In this document: positions 8,534-16,975 of the stretch, one piece after another
Position numbering within the stretch: the stretch's first letter is position 1
How the letters are laid out: every line of letters starts with the position of its first letter
NCBI GenBank assembly: GCA_026129485.1
Contig: JAHCHY010000009.1
Location: 62,001-126,000 of the forward strand
Reading direction: 5' to 3'
DNA: 64,000 nt
DNA from: Cyclobacteriaceae bacterium
GTDB taxonomy: Bacteria > Bacteroidota > Bacteroidia > Cytophagales > Cyclobacteriaceae
Notes under the pieces: generated by a model
Told to the model about the DNA's origin: nothing
Database searches by the model: none
What the model saw: only the letters and a program-made list of their open reading frames with translations
Program-made: the position numbers and the translations under genes

Positions 8534-8887
8534 TTACATAAATCCAAGCTCTAATTTAGCGGCTTCGCTCATCATGTCCTGCGAGTAGGGCGGGTCGAAC
8601 GTAAGCTCTACTTTCACGCTGCTCACCCCGGGGATTTCCTTTACCTTCTGCTCTACCTCACCCGGAATTACTTCTGCCGAAGGGCAGGAAGGAGAGGTGA
8701 GCGTCATCTGGATATACACATTGTTGACAGGGAAAACATTGATCTCGTAGATCAGGCCCAGTTCGTAAATGTCAACCGGTATTTCCGGATCGTACACGGT
8801 TTTAAGCGCAGCAATCACTTTATCGCGCAAATCGCCTTGCGGGATTTCGGCAGCAGTCGTTTCGCTATTTTGGATTTGTTCGCTCAC
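8534..8887 (-). CDS. SufT-like DUF59 Fe-S assembly protein
   Basis: A 117-residue MIP18/DUF59 protein. It has the hallmark YDPEIPVDIYELGLIYEI (about 32-49), the conserved cysteine in LTSPSCPSAE (near residue 70) and a C-terminal VELTFDPPYSQDMMSE. Such proteins (SufT, PaaD-like) help deliver or mature Fe-S clusters. The gene closes the suf operon: its start overlaps the sufE stop by four bases (ATGA type), which supports co-translation. The ~15-residue N-terminal extension is not conserved. Confidence 0.9.
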   Translation of the reverse strand: MSEQIQNSETTAAEIPQGDLRDKVIAALKTVYDPEIPVDIYELGLIYEINVFPVNNVYIQMTLTSPSCPSAEVIPGEVEQKVKEIPGVSSVKVELTFDPPYSQDMMSEAAKLELGFM

Positions 8888-9321
8888 TTCGCTAATTCAT
8901 TTTGAGTTTTGAACGCAAATGCATACAGCTTCATCTGCCTGATCATGGCCGCAAAGCCATTGGAACGCTGTGTGCCGATAAATCGTTCCATGCCGATTTT
9001 GTTCATGAAGTATAAATCAGCATTCAGAATGTCTTCCGGCTTTTGGTTATTAAAGATTCTCATCAGCAAGCTTACCAGTCCTTTGGTAATAGCGGTATTG
9101 CTGTCGGCTTCAAAAACGATTCTTTCATTTTCTAATCGTGCAGTAAGCCACACTTTCGACTGGCAACCTTTTACAATATTCTCCTCTGTTTTGTCGGCTT
9201 CTTTCATGGCCGGGAGCTTCTGTCCTAACTCCATGATGTAGAATACGGTCATTTCCATGTCCCCGTCCAGCAGGGAGAATTCGTTGATGATCTCATCCTG
9301 GATTTGACTAATCGACATCAC
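8884..9321 (-). CDS. sufE: SufE sulfur-transfer protein
   Basis: A 145-residue SufE. The acceptor cysteine is C53 in VKGCQSKVWL, the signature of the family. SufE takes persulfide sulfur from the SufS cysteine desulfurase and passes it to the SufBCD scaffold. It overlaps sufS (9318) and the SufT-like gene (8887) by four bases each, so the three are almost certainly translated from one mRNA. Length is typical. Confidence 0.95.
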   Translation of the reverse strand: MMSISQIQDEIINEFSLLDGDMEMTVFYIMELGQKLPAMKEADKTEENIVKGCQSKVWLTARLENERIVFEADSNTAITKGLVSLLMRIFNNQKPEDILNADLYFMNKIGMERFIGTQRSNGFAAMIRQMKLYAFAFKTQNELAK

Positions 9322-10556
9322 TTAAGGAATTTAATTATGCGTTCTACTCCTTCCGCTAATTGATCGATCTCACCTTTGGTATTATAAACCGAAAATGAAG
9401 CCCGCACAGTTCCTTCAATGCCCAAGCGATCCATCAGGGGCTGGGTGCAATGGTGGCCGGTACGCACCGCAATGCCCCGCGCATCCAGCATCTGGCCTAT
9501 ATCAAAATGATGAATGCCCTCGATCACAAAAGATTGCACGCTCACTTTTTCTTTTGCCGTGCCCATGAGCTTTACTCCTTCTATCGCAGCTAATTTTTTA
9601 GCCGCGTAAACCAGCAGATCATTTTCATGTGCGGCAATTGCATCTTTACCTAACTCATTTATAAAATTGATGGCTTCATGCAAAGCAATCACATCGCCAA
9701 TGTTGGGCGTGCCTGCTTCAAACTTGTAAGGCAAATCGTTGTAGGTGGTTTTGGCAAACGTAACTTCTTTGATCATTTCCCCACCGCCCATGTAAGGCGG
9801 CATTTTTTCAAGCAGCTCTTTTTTGCCATACAGTATGCCTGTGCCGGTAGGGCCATACATTTTGTGGGATGAGATGCAGTAGAAATCGCAATCCAGATCC
9901 TGCACATCAATATGCAAATGAGCAGAAGCCTGAGCGCCATCAATCAATACCACGGCTCCAAACTCGTGTGCCAGTTTGATGATTTCTTTTATAGGATTGA
10001 TGGTACCCAGGCTGTTGGAAGCATGGCACACAGCCACTACTTTGGTTTTACCCGATAACAGCTTACGATACGCATCCATATCCAGCTCACCGGTTTCCGT
10101 TACCGGAATGACTTTAAGAACGGCTTTTTTCTCTTCGCAAATGATTTGCCACGGAACAATGTTAGAGTGATGCTCCAGCCCGGATATGATCACTTCATCT
10201 CCGGCATGCAGAAATGCGCGGCCATAGGAAGAAGCTACCAGGTTGATGCTTTCGGTTACACCCCGTGTAAAGATAACCTCTTCGGTATGCTTCGCGTTGA
10301 TAAATGCCTGCACGGCATGGCGCGTGGCTTCATAGGCTTTGGTAGCGCGTTCGGCCAGTGTATGAATGCCGCGATGAATGTTGGCATTATCATGCTCGTA
10401 ATAATGCAGGAGCGCATCAATTACACGCTTTGGTTTTTGATTGGTAGCCGCGTTATCAAAATAAACCAGCGGCTTGCCGTTCACCAATTGATTCAGCACG
10501 GGAAACTGTTCCCTGATCTGTTCTACATTAACCGGTGTGGCCGTAAGCGTGCTCAT
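9318..10556 (-). CDS. sufS: SufS cysteine desulfurase
   Basis: A 412-residue class II cysteine desulfurase that converts L-cysteine to L-alanine with formation of an enzyme persulfide. The PLP lysine is in SSHKMYGPTGTG (near residue 229) and the catalytic cysteine in RTGHHCTQPLM (near 370). ATHR-like and SNSLG segments are present (VAVCHASNSLGTINP). It lies two bases from sufD and overlaps sufE, in the fixed order sufB-C-D-S-E. Confidence 0.97.
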   Translation of the reverse strand: MSTLTATPVNVEQIREQFPVLNQLVNGKPLVYFDNAATNQKPKRVIDALLHYYEHDNANIHRGIHTLAERATKAYEATRHAVQAFINAKHTEEVIFTRGVTESINLVASSYGRAFLHAGDEVIISGLEHHSNIVPWQIICEEKKAVLKVIPVTETGELDMDAYRKLLSGKTKVVAVCHASNSLGTINPIKEIIKLAHEFGAVVLIDGAQASAHLHIDVQDLDCDFYCISSHKMYGPTGTGILYGKKELLEKMPPYMGGGEMIKEVTFAKTTYNDLPYKFEAGTPNIGDVIALHEAINFINELGKDAIAAHENDLLVYAAKKLAAIEGVKLMGTAKEKVSVQSFVIEGIHHFDIGQMLDARGIAVRTGHHCTQPLMDRLGIEGTVRASFSVYNTKGEIDQLAEGVERIIKFLK

Positions 10557-10558
10557 GG

Positions 10559-11863
10559 TTAGAAATTCTTTTGTAACCGGTCGGCAATCAGGTTGTCGAG
10601 ATACGCTTTAAGCGTATGGTTCTGAATGGGCTCCAGCACTTCTGCAGCAAAGGCGTAAAGCAGCATCGCCTTGGCATTCGCTTCGGCAATACCGCGTGAG
10701 CGTAAGTAGAACAACGCTCCTTCATCCAACTGGCCAGACGTGCAACCGTGCGAGCATTTTACATCGTCAGCCCAGATTTCGAGCTGTGGTTTGGTGTTTA
10801 CGGTAGCGGTATCGGATATGATGATGTTGCGGTTGGACTGAAACGCATTGGTCTTTTGTGCGTGCGGCCTTACGTAAATTTTTCCATTGAAAACCCCTTT
10901 GGAATTTCCATCCATGATGCCCTTATACATTTCATTGCTGAATGAGTTGGGCTTTTTATGATCTACCACGGTGTGGTTATCGGCCAGGGTGTTTCCGGTT
11001 AACAGGTACAATCCGTAAAAATGAGATTCACACTGTTCGCCATCGATTAAGATATGCAGGTTATTGCGAATCAGTTGCCCGTCCAGCGTAAGCGTAAAGG
11101 TATTGAGCTTGCTGGCTGCGGACTGGTGAATAACCGAATTGGAAACCTGGCAGATTTTACCTGAATCGTTTTGAATTTTGCAGTATTCTAAGTGCGCTCC
11201 TTCTTTTACAATCCATTCTTCGGCAAAGTTGTGGAATATCGTGTTTTCACCGATGGAATCTGATTTTTCAATAACACTTACAGTAGCTCCTTTTTCTATC
11301 ACTGCCAGTATGCGGGTCTGCGTTACCACCTGTGCGGATGTCGCATCGTTGAGATGCAGGATAAACACGGGTTTTTCTACCGGGGTGTTTTCGGGTACAT
11401 GAACAAAAATGCCTTCCTGCCAGAAAGCGCTGTTCATGGCGGCAAAGGCATCGCTCTCGTTGCTGACAAACTTGTTGAAGTATTCATTTACCGCTACATG
11501 CTGAGAACGAATGGCTTCACTTAATGTAGTGATGGTAATTTCAGATGCCGGGCTGATTACTTTGGAAAGCGAAGCGTTGAATTTACCGTTTACCAACACC
11601 AGCACGTTGGCATCTAACTGCGGGATTAAAAAACCAACGGCAGAAGCAATATTGCCCTCAATATCATTCTTAGTCCAACTGAAATTCTTTTCGAGATAGC
11701 GCGTAACGGGAGTGAAGCGATACTCTTCATGCCTGCTGCCGGGCAAGCCCAGCTTTTTGAACTGCTCCAACGCCTGACTGCGCTGCTCAATGGCTGCATT
11801 AAACGGCTGCCGTAAAGAATCAATAATTTCGCTGGTAATATCGCGTGCTACGGAAGTGCTCAT
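10559..11863 (-). CDS. sufD: SufD Fe-S scaffold component
   Basis: A 434-residue SufD. The C-terminal half carries the SufB/SufD core: FNGKIYVRPHAQKTNAFQSN, followed by KPQLEIWADDVKCSHGCTSG, which holds the conserved histidine region, and LFYLRSRGIAEANAKAMLL. SufD pairs with SufB and the SufC ATPase to form the cluster-assembly scaffold. The divergent N-terminal half is usual for the family. It is two bases from both sufC and sufS. Confidence 0.95.
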   Translation of the reverse strand: MSTSVARDITSEIIDSLRQPFNAAIEQRSQALEQFKKLGLPGSRHEEYRFTPVTRYLEKNFSWTKNDIEGNIASAVGFLIPQLDANVLVLVNGKFNASLSKVISPASEITITTLSEAIRSQHVAVNEYFNKFVSNESDAFAAMNSAFWQEGIFVHVPENTPVEKPVFILHLNDATSAQVVTQTRILAVIEKGATVSVIEKSDSIGENTIFHNFAEEWIVKEGAHLEYCKIQNDSGKICQVSNSVIHQSAASKLNTFTLTLDGQLIRNNLHILIDGEQCESHFYGLYLLTGNTLADNHTVVDHKKPNSFSNEMYKGIMDGNSKGVFNGKIYVRPHAQKTNAFQSNRNIIISDTATVNTKPQLEIWADDVKCSHGCTSGQLDEGALFYLRSRGIAEANAKAMLLYAFAAEVLEPIQNHTLKAYLDNLIADRLQKNF

Positions 11864-11865
11864 TA

Positions 11866-12621
11866 TCAGGCTACGGTTACTTCGCTTTTAATCCAGTCGT
11901 ATCCTTTGGCTTCCAGCTCCAGCGCCAGCTCTTTGGTACCTGATTTTACAATCTTGCCTTTGTAGAGTACGTGCACATAATCGGGTACGATGTAATCCAG
12001 CAAACGCTGGTAGTGTGTTACCACGATGGTAGCGTTATTCTTGTTCCGAAGCTTATTTACACCATTGGCTACAATGCGCAAGGCGTCAATATCAAGGCCG
12101 GAGTCGGTTTCATCAAGAATGGCGAGCTTCGGTTCGAGCATGGCCATCTGGAAAATCTCGTTGCGTTTTTTCTCGCCACCGGAAAAGCCTTCGTTGAGCG
12201 AGCGGTTGAGCAAGGACTGATCGATCGCTACCAGCTTCATCTTTTCTTTCATCAACTGGAGAAACGAAACAGCATCCAATGCCTGCTGGCCACGGTATTC
12301 ACGAATCTGGTTGAGCGCGGTTTTCATAAAGTTGATCGTGCTCACGCCCGGAATTTCCACCGGGTATTGAAAGGCCATAAAGATGCCTTCGCGGGCGCGG
12401 TCTTCCGGAGAAAGTTCTAATAAATCTTTCCCCAGGAAATCAACTTCGCCACCGGTTACTTCATATTCTTCGCGACCGGACAATACCGATGCCAGTGTGC
12501 TTTTACCGGAACCGTTCGGCCCCATAATGGCATGCACTTCACCGGCATTCACTTTTAAATCAATCCCGTTAAGGATTTGCTTTTCCCCGATTTTTGCCTG
12601 TAGATTTTTAATATTTAACAT
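11866..12621 (-). CDS. sufC: SufC ABC-type ATPase
   Basis: Start set at the ATG ending at 12621 (MLNIKNLQAKIGEKQIL). This gives 251 residues, the normal SufC length; the open frame extends to 12678 but only adds 19 non-conserved residues. Walker A GPNGSGKST, the signature FSGGEKKRNEI and Walker B LAILDETDSGLD are all present. SufC powers conformational change in SufBCD during cluster assembly and is soluble, not a transporter subunit. The 149-base gap to sufB holds no gene that I can see. Confidence 0.96.
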   Translation of the reverse strand: MLNIKNLQAKIGEKQILNGIDLKVNAGEVHAIMGPNGSGKSTLASVLSGREEYEVTGGEVDFLGKDLLELSPEDRAREGIFMAFQYPVEIPGVSTINFMKTALNQIREYRGQQALDAVSFLQLMKEKMKLVAIDQSLLNRSLNEGFSGGEKKRNEIFQMAMLEPKLAILDETDSGLDIDALRIVANGVNKLRNKNNATIVVTHYQRLLDYIVPDYVHVLYKGKIVKSGTKELALELEAKGYDWIKSEVTVA

Positions 12622-12770
12622 TTCGAATTTAAAATTTCGGATTAATGTAGTCGCTCTATTTACTATTTGTTTTGTCAATATATTTTGTTCCCCGGATTCC
12701 TGATTGGGATAAATAATTCATAAACCCACCAATTTGTTTTCCTACTTCCGTGGCTTGCAGCAGGTTTGTT

Positions 12771-14216
12771 TTACCCAACGCTACCTTCCAGCGTAAGCGC
12801 TAAAAGCTTTTGTGCTTCCACGGCAAACTCCATCGGCAGTTGGTTCAGCACTTCTTTGGCATAACCGTTCACGATCAAGGCAACAGCCGATTCTTCATCG
12901 ATGCCGCGCTGCAAACAATAGAAGATCTGGTCTTCGCCAATTTTTGAAGTGGTGGCTTCGTGCTCAATGCGTGCAGAGTTGTTCTCCACATCAATGTAAG
13001 GGAAGGTGTGCGCTCCGCACTGGTCGCCCATGAGCAACGAATCGCACTGGGAGTGATTGCGTGCGTTGGTAGCGCGCTTCATAACATGCACCTGCCCGCG
13101 ATAGCTGTTTTGTGATTTGCCGGCTGAAATACCTTTGCTCACAATACGCGAGCGGGTGTTTTTGCCGATGTGTATCATCTTGGTGCCGGTGTCCGCCTGC
13201 TGGTAGTTATTGGTAACGGCTACGGAATAAAACTCACCTACCGAGTAATCGCCTTTCAATATACACGAAGGATACTTCCACGTAATGGCAGAGCCGGTTT
13301 CTACCTGCGTCCACGAAATTTTAGAGTGATCGCCTGCGCACAAGCCGCGCTTGGTTACGAAGTTGTATATACCGCCTTTACCTTCTTTATCGCCCGGGTA
13401 CCAGTTTTGCACCGTGGAATATTTTATTTCGGCACCTTTCATGGCGTATAGCTCTACCACGGCTGCGTGAAGCTGGTTTTCATCGCGCATGGGAGCGGTG
13501 CAACCTTCCAGGTAGCTAACGTAGGAGCCTTCATCGGCAACGATCAGTGTTCTTTCAAACTGACCGGTGTTGGCGGCATTAATGCGGAAGTAGGTGGATA
13601 GCTCCATCGGGCAACGCACCCCTTTCGGAATGTAGCAGAACGAGCCATCGGAAAACACAGCCGAGTTAAGGGCAGCAAAATAATTATCACTCATCGGCAC
13701 AACCGAGCCGAGGTATTTCTTTACTAACTCCGGGTGCTCTTTTACGGCTTCGCTGAACGAGCAGAAGATGATACCCAACTCACTCAGTTTTTCCTTGAAT
13801 GTGGTTGCCACCGATACGCTGTCGATCACGGCATCTACCGCCACGCCCGTTAACCGTTTTTGTTCGGTAAGTGAGATACCCAACTTTTCAAAAGTCTTGA
13901 TCAGCTCAGGATCAACTTCGTCCAGGCTGTTGGGTTTTACTTTTTGCTTGGGAGCTGAGTAATAGATAATATCCTGGTAGTTAATGACAGGGTAGGTTAC
14001 ATTAGGCCACTTGGGCTCTGTCATTTTTTGCCATTGACGAAAGGACTTCAATCGCCATTCCAACAGCCATTCGGGTTCGTTCTTTTTGGCCGATATGAAC
14101 CTTACAATATCTTCATTCAGCCCCTTGGGGGCTTCATCGGTTTCCAGGTTTACCGTCCAGCCGTGCTCATACTCTTTCGAGGTGATTTCTTCCAGAACCT
14201 GATTGCCTTTACTCAT
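12771..14216 (-). CDS. sufB: SufB Fe-S scaffold protein
   Basis: A 481-residue SufB, first gene of the suf operon. Conserved phrases include [38 protein letters not shown] (with the conserved cysteine), [10 protein letters not shown] and [12 protein letters not shown]. SufB is the site of cluster assembly within SufBC2D. It is transcribed leftwards, and a palindrome overlapping the likely transcription start at 14231-14247 suggests regulation (see the regulatory feature). Length and both termini fit the family. Confidence 0.97.
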   Translation of the reverse strand: MSKGNQVLEEITSKEYEHGWTVNLETDEAPKGLNEDIVRFISAKKNEPEWLLEWRLKSFRQWQKMTEPKWPNVTYPVINYQDIIYYSAPKQKVKPNSLDEVDPELIKTFEKLGISLTEQKRLTGVAVDAVIDSVSVATTFKEKLSELGIIFCSFSEAVKEHPELVKKYLGSVVPMSDNYFAALNSAVFSDGSFCYIPKGVRCPMELSTYFRINAANTGQFERTLIVADEGSYVSYLEGCTAPMRDENQLHAAVVELYAMKGAEIKYSTVQNWYPGDKEGKGGIYNFVTKRGLCAGDHSKISWTQVETGSAITWKYPSCILKGDYSVGEFYSVAVTNNYQQADTGTKMIHIGKNTRSRIVSKGISAGKSQNSYRGQVHVMKRATNARNHSQCDSLLMGDQCGAHTFPYIDVENNSARIEHEATTSKIGEDQIFYCLQRGIDEESAVALIVNGYAKEVLNQLPMEFAVEAQKLLALTLEGSVG

Positions 14217-14230
14217 CGCAGCCTATTTAG

Positions 14231-14257
14231 ACTAATTTTAAATTAGTTACAAAAATA
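14231..14257 (-). promoter_or_regulatory. suf operon -7 element and candidate operator
   Basis: On the minus strand a perfect Bacteroidetes -7 element TATTTTTG lies at 14257-14250. Three bases further on is the palindrome ACTAATTTTAAATTAGT (14231-14247; 8-bp arms around one central base). The palindrome would overlap the transcription start and lies 14 bases before the sufB ATG. No good -33 TTTG is seen at the right distance. The arrangement suggests repression by a dimeric regulator, possibly an Fe-S or iron sensor; the regulator is unknown. Confidence 0.55.
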
Positions 14258-14308
14258 CAACAAAACTGCCTGTTTAAGGTTCGGAAAAGGCTTAAAATTT
14301 ATTGAAAA

Positions 14309-14773
14309 TCAGGTGAGTTTCAGGTTGCGATCGAGGCTTTCTTCCAGCGAGATCATGGTCTCCGTTCGATCAATTCCTTCTACCTGCTGCATTTTATCGT
14401 GTAAGACCTCTTTCAGGTGGTTGGTATCGCGGCAATGGATTCTTACAAACATGCTATAGTTGCCTGTGGTATAATGAATATTGGTTATCTCCGGGATGTC
14501 TTTAAGCTTTGCTAATACTTTTTCATATAAAGCGCTCTTTTCCAAATAAATACCGATAAATGCCGTGATATCGTACCCTAAGCGGGCATAGTTTATTTTG
14601 AGCGTGGTTTTATCCAGGATGCCTGCTTCTTCCATCTTGTTCATGCGTACATGCACGGTTCCCTGTGAAACATTAACCCGTCTGGCAACTTCGGTATAGG
14701 GGCGCTTGGCATCCTGCATCAGTATTTCAAGAATTCGCAGGTCTGTTTGATCGATTTCAAAATTGCGGCTCAT
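14309..14773 (-). CDS. Lrp/AsnC family transcriptional regulator
   Basis: A 154-residue Lrp/AsnC protein. It has an N-terminal helix-turn-helix (DQTDLRILEILMQDAKRPY, VARRVNVSQGTVHVRMNKM) and a C-terminal RAM/ligand-binding domain (ITAFIGIYLEK, ITNIHYTTGNYSMFVRIHCR). Such proteins form octamers or dimers and sense amino acids. It lies upstream of sufB on the same strand with a 92-base gap that has its own promoter element, so regulation of suf by this protein is possible but not shown. On the other side a divergent promoter drives the tRNA-like RNA. Confidence 0.93.
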   Translation of the reverse strand: MSRNFEIDQTDLRILEILMQDAKRPYTEVARRVNVSQGTVHVRMNKMEEAGILDKTTLKINYARLGYDITAFIGIYLEKSALYEKVLAKLKDIPEITNIHYTTGNYSMFVRIHCRDTNHLKEVLHDKMQQVEGIDRTETMISLEESLDRNLKLT

Positions 14774-14848
14774 TTGGATATTGATTTTATAAATTTTTCA
14801 GTATTTGTATATTATTATTAAATAACACGTAAATATATTATTGTTTTG

Positions 14849-14880
14849 TTGACTTAATTTTCATTTTTGGTGTTACTTTG
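14849..14880 (+). promoter_or_regulatory. Candidate promoter of the tRNA-like RNA
   Basis: TTG at 14849-14851, a 21-base spacer, then TTACTTTG at 14873-14880 resemble the Bacteroidetes sigma pattern (TTTG, about 19 bases, TAnnTTTG). Transcription would begin near 14886 and run to the terminator at 15111-15136, giving an RNA of about 250 nt with a 70-nt leader before the tRNA-like fold. The match is approximate. Confidence 0.45.
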
Positions 14881-14955
14881 TGCCATAATTTATAAATCAC
14901 ACCAGCAGAGACGGTGGTTTGTAAAGGCTGAAAAGCCGGAATGTTCTTTAAAAAT

Positions 14956-15102
14956 TGTAGGGTGTTGAAACTGGCAGACAAGCCCTCCTGTCTCGGGGGT
15001 GGGGAATCCAGGACAAACGCCAGGTAACGGGTTGACCACTAAATGTTTTCTTTTTGCCTGGCAGCTAACTGCCCCGTGGAGGTTCGACCCCTCCCTCTAC
15101 AG
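14956..15102 (+). ncRNA. tRNA-like RNA with a 78-nt variable region
   Basis: The sequence folds as a tRNA with every arm present. Acceptor 14956-14962 (TGTAGGG) pairs with 15095-15101 over 7 bp with one G-U. The D stem TTG/CAA encloses the loop AAACTGGCAGA, which has the GG pair and resembles a tRNA-Leu/Ser D arm. The anticodon stem 14983-14987/14995-14999 encloses loop CTGTCTC. T stem GGAGG/CCTCC encloses TTCGACC. Discriminator is G15102; CCA is not encoded. The variable region (15000-15077) is 78 nt and has its own stems: GGGG 15001-15004 with CCCC 15072-15075, and a 9-bp stem GCCAGGTAA with TTGCCTGGC. The nominal anticodon would be GUC (Asp), but position 37 is T and U1-A72 is unusual. Its own promoter and terminator make it an independent unit. 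Function unknown. Confidence 0.7.
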
Positions 15103-15110
15103 CAATCCAA

Positions 15111-15136
15111 AGCCTCGCCCAAAAGCGGGGCTTTTT
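15111..15136 (+). terminator. Rho-independent terminator of the tRNA-like RNA
   Basis: AGCCTCGC (15111-15118) pairs with GCGGGGCT (15125-15132) with one G-U and a six-base loop, followed by TTTTT. It starts nine bases after the discriminator position of the tRNA-like fold. Confidence 0.88.
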
Positions 15137-15219
15137 CATTTTCCGCATGCTAACAATCGATTGCCGGTACCACCTTTTTTTTCTTTCTTTAGAATTCAAT
15201 AAACCAAAGTTTAAGACTG

Positions 15220-16899
15220 ATGAGCTACCCGTGGTATTCGAAGTATCCTAAAGGAACACCTGAACAGATTGGACCGTACGAGTATAGTTCGCTGATTGAA
15301 TTGATTGAAGCGCCTGCCCACAAATATCCCAACCGGGTAGCCTTCGAGAATTTTGGTAAACGGATAACCTTTGCCGAAATCGACAGTCTTTCAACGGCTT
15401 TTGCAGCCTATCTTCAAAATGAGCTAAAGCTGAAAAAAGGAGATAGGGTTGCAATTCAAATGCCTAACCTTATCCAGTTTCCCATCGCGTTCATGGGCGT
15501 AGTTAAAGCAGGCATGATAGCCGTTAACACCAATCCCTTATACACGCCCCGCGAAATGGAGCACCAGTTTAATGATGCCGGGGTTTCTGCCATCGTTATC
15601 GTTTCCAATTTCGCTCACAACCTGGAGCTCATCTTTCCCAAGCTGAAAAACAAGCCGCACATTATCCTTACCGATATGGGGGATATGATCGGGGGCCTGA
15701 AAGGCATGGTGCTCGACTTTGTGGTGAAATATGTGAAGAAGATGGTACCAGCATTTAGCTTGCCTGGCGCTATTCCGTTTAAGCAGGTATTGAAGCAGGG
15801 AGCCGGCTTATCGTATCAGAAGCCAGCACTTGAAATTGAAGACGTTGCGGTGCTGCAATATACCGGTGGCACTACCGGTATCTCCAAAGGAGCGCAGCTA
15901 TCGCATCGTAATATTATTGCACATAATGCGATGATTACGCACTGGTTCAAACCTTTGCTAAAAGAAGGTCAGCAGGACATTATTATTACCGCATTGCCGC
16001 TCTATCACATCTTTGCGCTTACGGTAAATGGCTTGCTCATGTACACGCAGGGTGTAAAAAGCGTGCTGATCACCAACCCGCGCGATATGCCGGGGTTTGT
16101 AAAGGAATTGAAGAAGCACCGGTTCTCTATTATTACAGGTGTGAACACTTTATTTAACGGGCTGTTGAATAATCCTGATTTTAAAGACTGCGACTTCTCG
16201 GCTTTGAAAGGTGCGATTGGCGGTGCTATGGCCATACAGGATGTAGTGGCCGACCGGTGGGAAAAGCTTACCGGCTGCCCGCTGATTGAGGGTTACGGGC
16301 TGAGCGAAACCTCCCCGGTATTATGCTGCAACCCGCTTGACGGAAATCATAAACGCGGAACAATTGGTATTCCCATGCCCAGCACGGAGATCGGGATTTT
16401 TGATGATGATGGTAACCAGTTGCCGCAAGGTGAAGTGGGCGAGATATCCGCACGCGGCCCGCAGGTAATGCGCGGGTATTGGAATCAGGATAACGAAGGC
16501 GTGTTCTTTCACAACGAGTGGTTCCGTACGGGCGATATTGGAATCATGGATACAGAAGGCTTTTTCAAAATTGTTGATCGTAAGAAAGATATGATCAAAG
16601 TTTCAGGCTTTAATGTTTACCCGAACGAAGTGGAGAATGTATTGGCCGGTAATCCTAAAGTGCTGGAAGTTGCCGCCATTGGCGTACCCGATGCCAAATC
16701 GGGTGAAGCGATCAAGGTTTATGTGGTGAAGAAGGATGAATCGCTTACCGAAGAAGAATTGAAAAAATATGCGCATGAAAACCTGACCAATTATAAAGTG
16801 CCCCGCCATTTTGAGTTTAGAACAGAGCTGCCCAAAACCAACGTGGGCAAAATTCTGAGGCGCGCGCTGAAGGAAGAAGAGAAATCCAAAGCAGCCTGA
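15220..16899 (+). CDS. fadD: Long-chain fatty acid-CoA ligase
   Basis: A 559-residue acyl-adenylate-forming enzyme. The AMP-binding P-loop is YTGGTTGISKGA (near residue 216). EGYGLSETSPV, the YWNQDNEGVFF region, WFRTGDIG and the hinge/C-terminal DRKKDMIKVSGFNVYPNEVE follow, and the catalytic lysine is in TNVGKILRRALK near the end. It activates fatty acids to acyl-CoA through acyl-AMP in the cytoplasm, feeding beta-oxidation or lipid synthesis. Length is normal for FadD. It follows the tRNA-like RNA terminator with an 80-base gap, so it is a separate unit. Chain-length preference is inferred from overall similarity. Confidence 0.93.
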   Translation: MSYPWYSKYPKGTPEQIGPYEYSSLIELIEAPAHKYPNRVAFENFGKRITFAEIDSLSTAFAAYLQNELKLKKGDRVAIQMPNLIQFPIAFMGVVKAGMIAVNTNPLYTPREMEHQFNDAGVSAIVIVSNFAHNLELIFPKLKNKPHIILTDMGDMIGGLKGMVLDFVVKYVKKMVPAFSLPGAIPFKQVLKQGAGLSYQKPALEIEDVAVLQYTGGTTGISKGAQLSHRNIIAHNAMITHWFKPLLKEGQQDIIITALPLYHIFALTVNGLLMYTQGVKSVLITNPRDMPGFVKELKKHRFSIITGVNTLFNGLLNNPDFKDCDFSALKGAIGGAMAIQDVVADRWEKLTGCPLIEGYGLSETSPVLCCNPLDGNHKRGTIGIPMPSTEIGIFDDDGNQLPQGEVGEISARGPQVMRGYWNQDNEGVFFHNEWFRTGDIGIMDTEGFFKIVDRKKDMIKVSGFNVYPNEVENVLAGNPKVLEVAAIGVPDAKSGEAIKVYVVKKDESLTEEELKKYAHENLTNYKVPRHFEFRTELPKTNVGKILRRALKEEEKSKAA

Positions 16900-16975
16900 T
16901 GCCGCAGGGATTTTTCTAATTCCGTTCTCATCAGTATAAGATATGAGTTCGTTTTTGTTGCGGTAGTTTTGCAGC

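Noticed and set aside
14956..15102. Reading the tRNA-like RNA as tmRNA, selenocysteine tRNA or a tRNA with a group I intron.
   Set aside because: It lacks the tmRNA 5' start, tag frame and pseudoknots. The anticodon is not UCA and the D stem is short, unlike tRNA-Sec. The extra sequence is only about 60 nt and lies in the variable region rather than the anticodon loop, so it is not a group I intron.
16964..16971. TAGTTTTG as promoter of the glycosyltransferase.
   Set aside because: It ends five bases before the ATG, so transcription would begin after the start codon.
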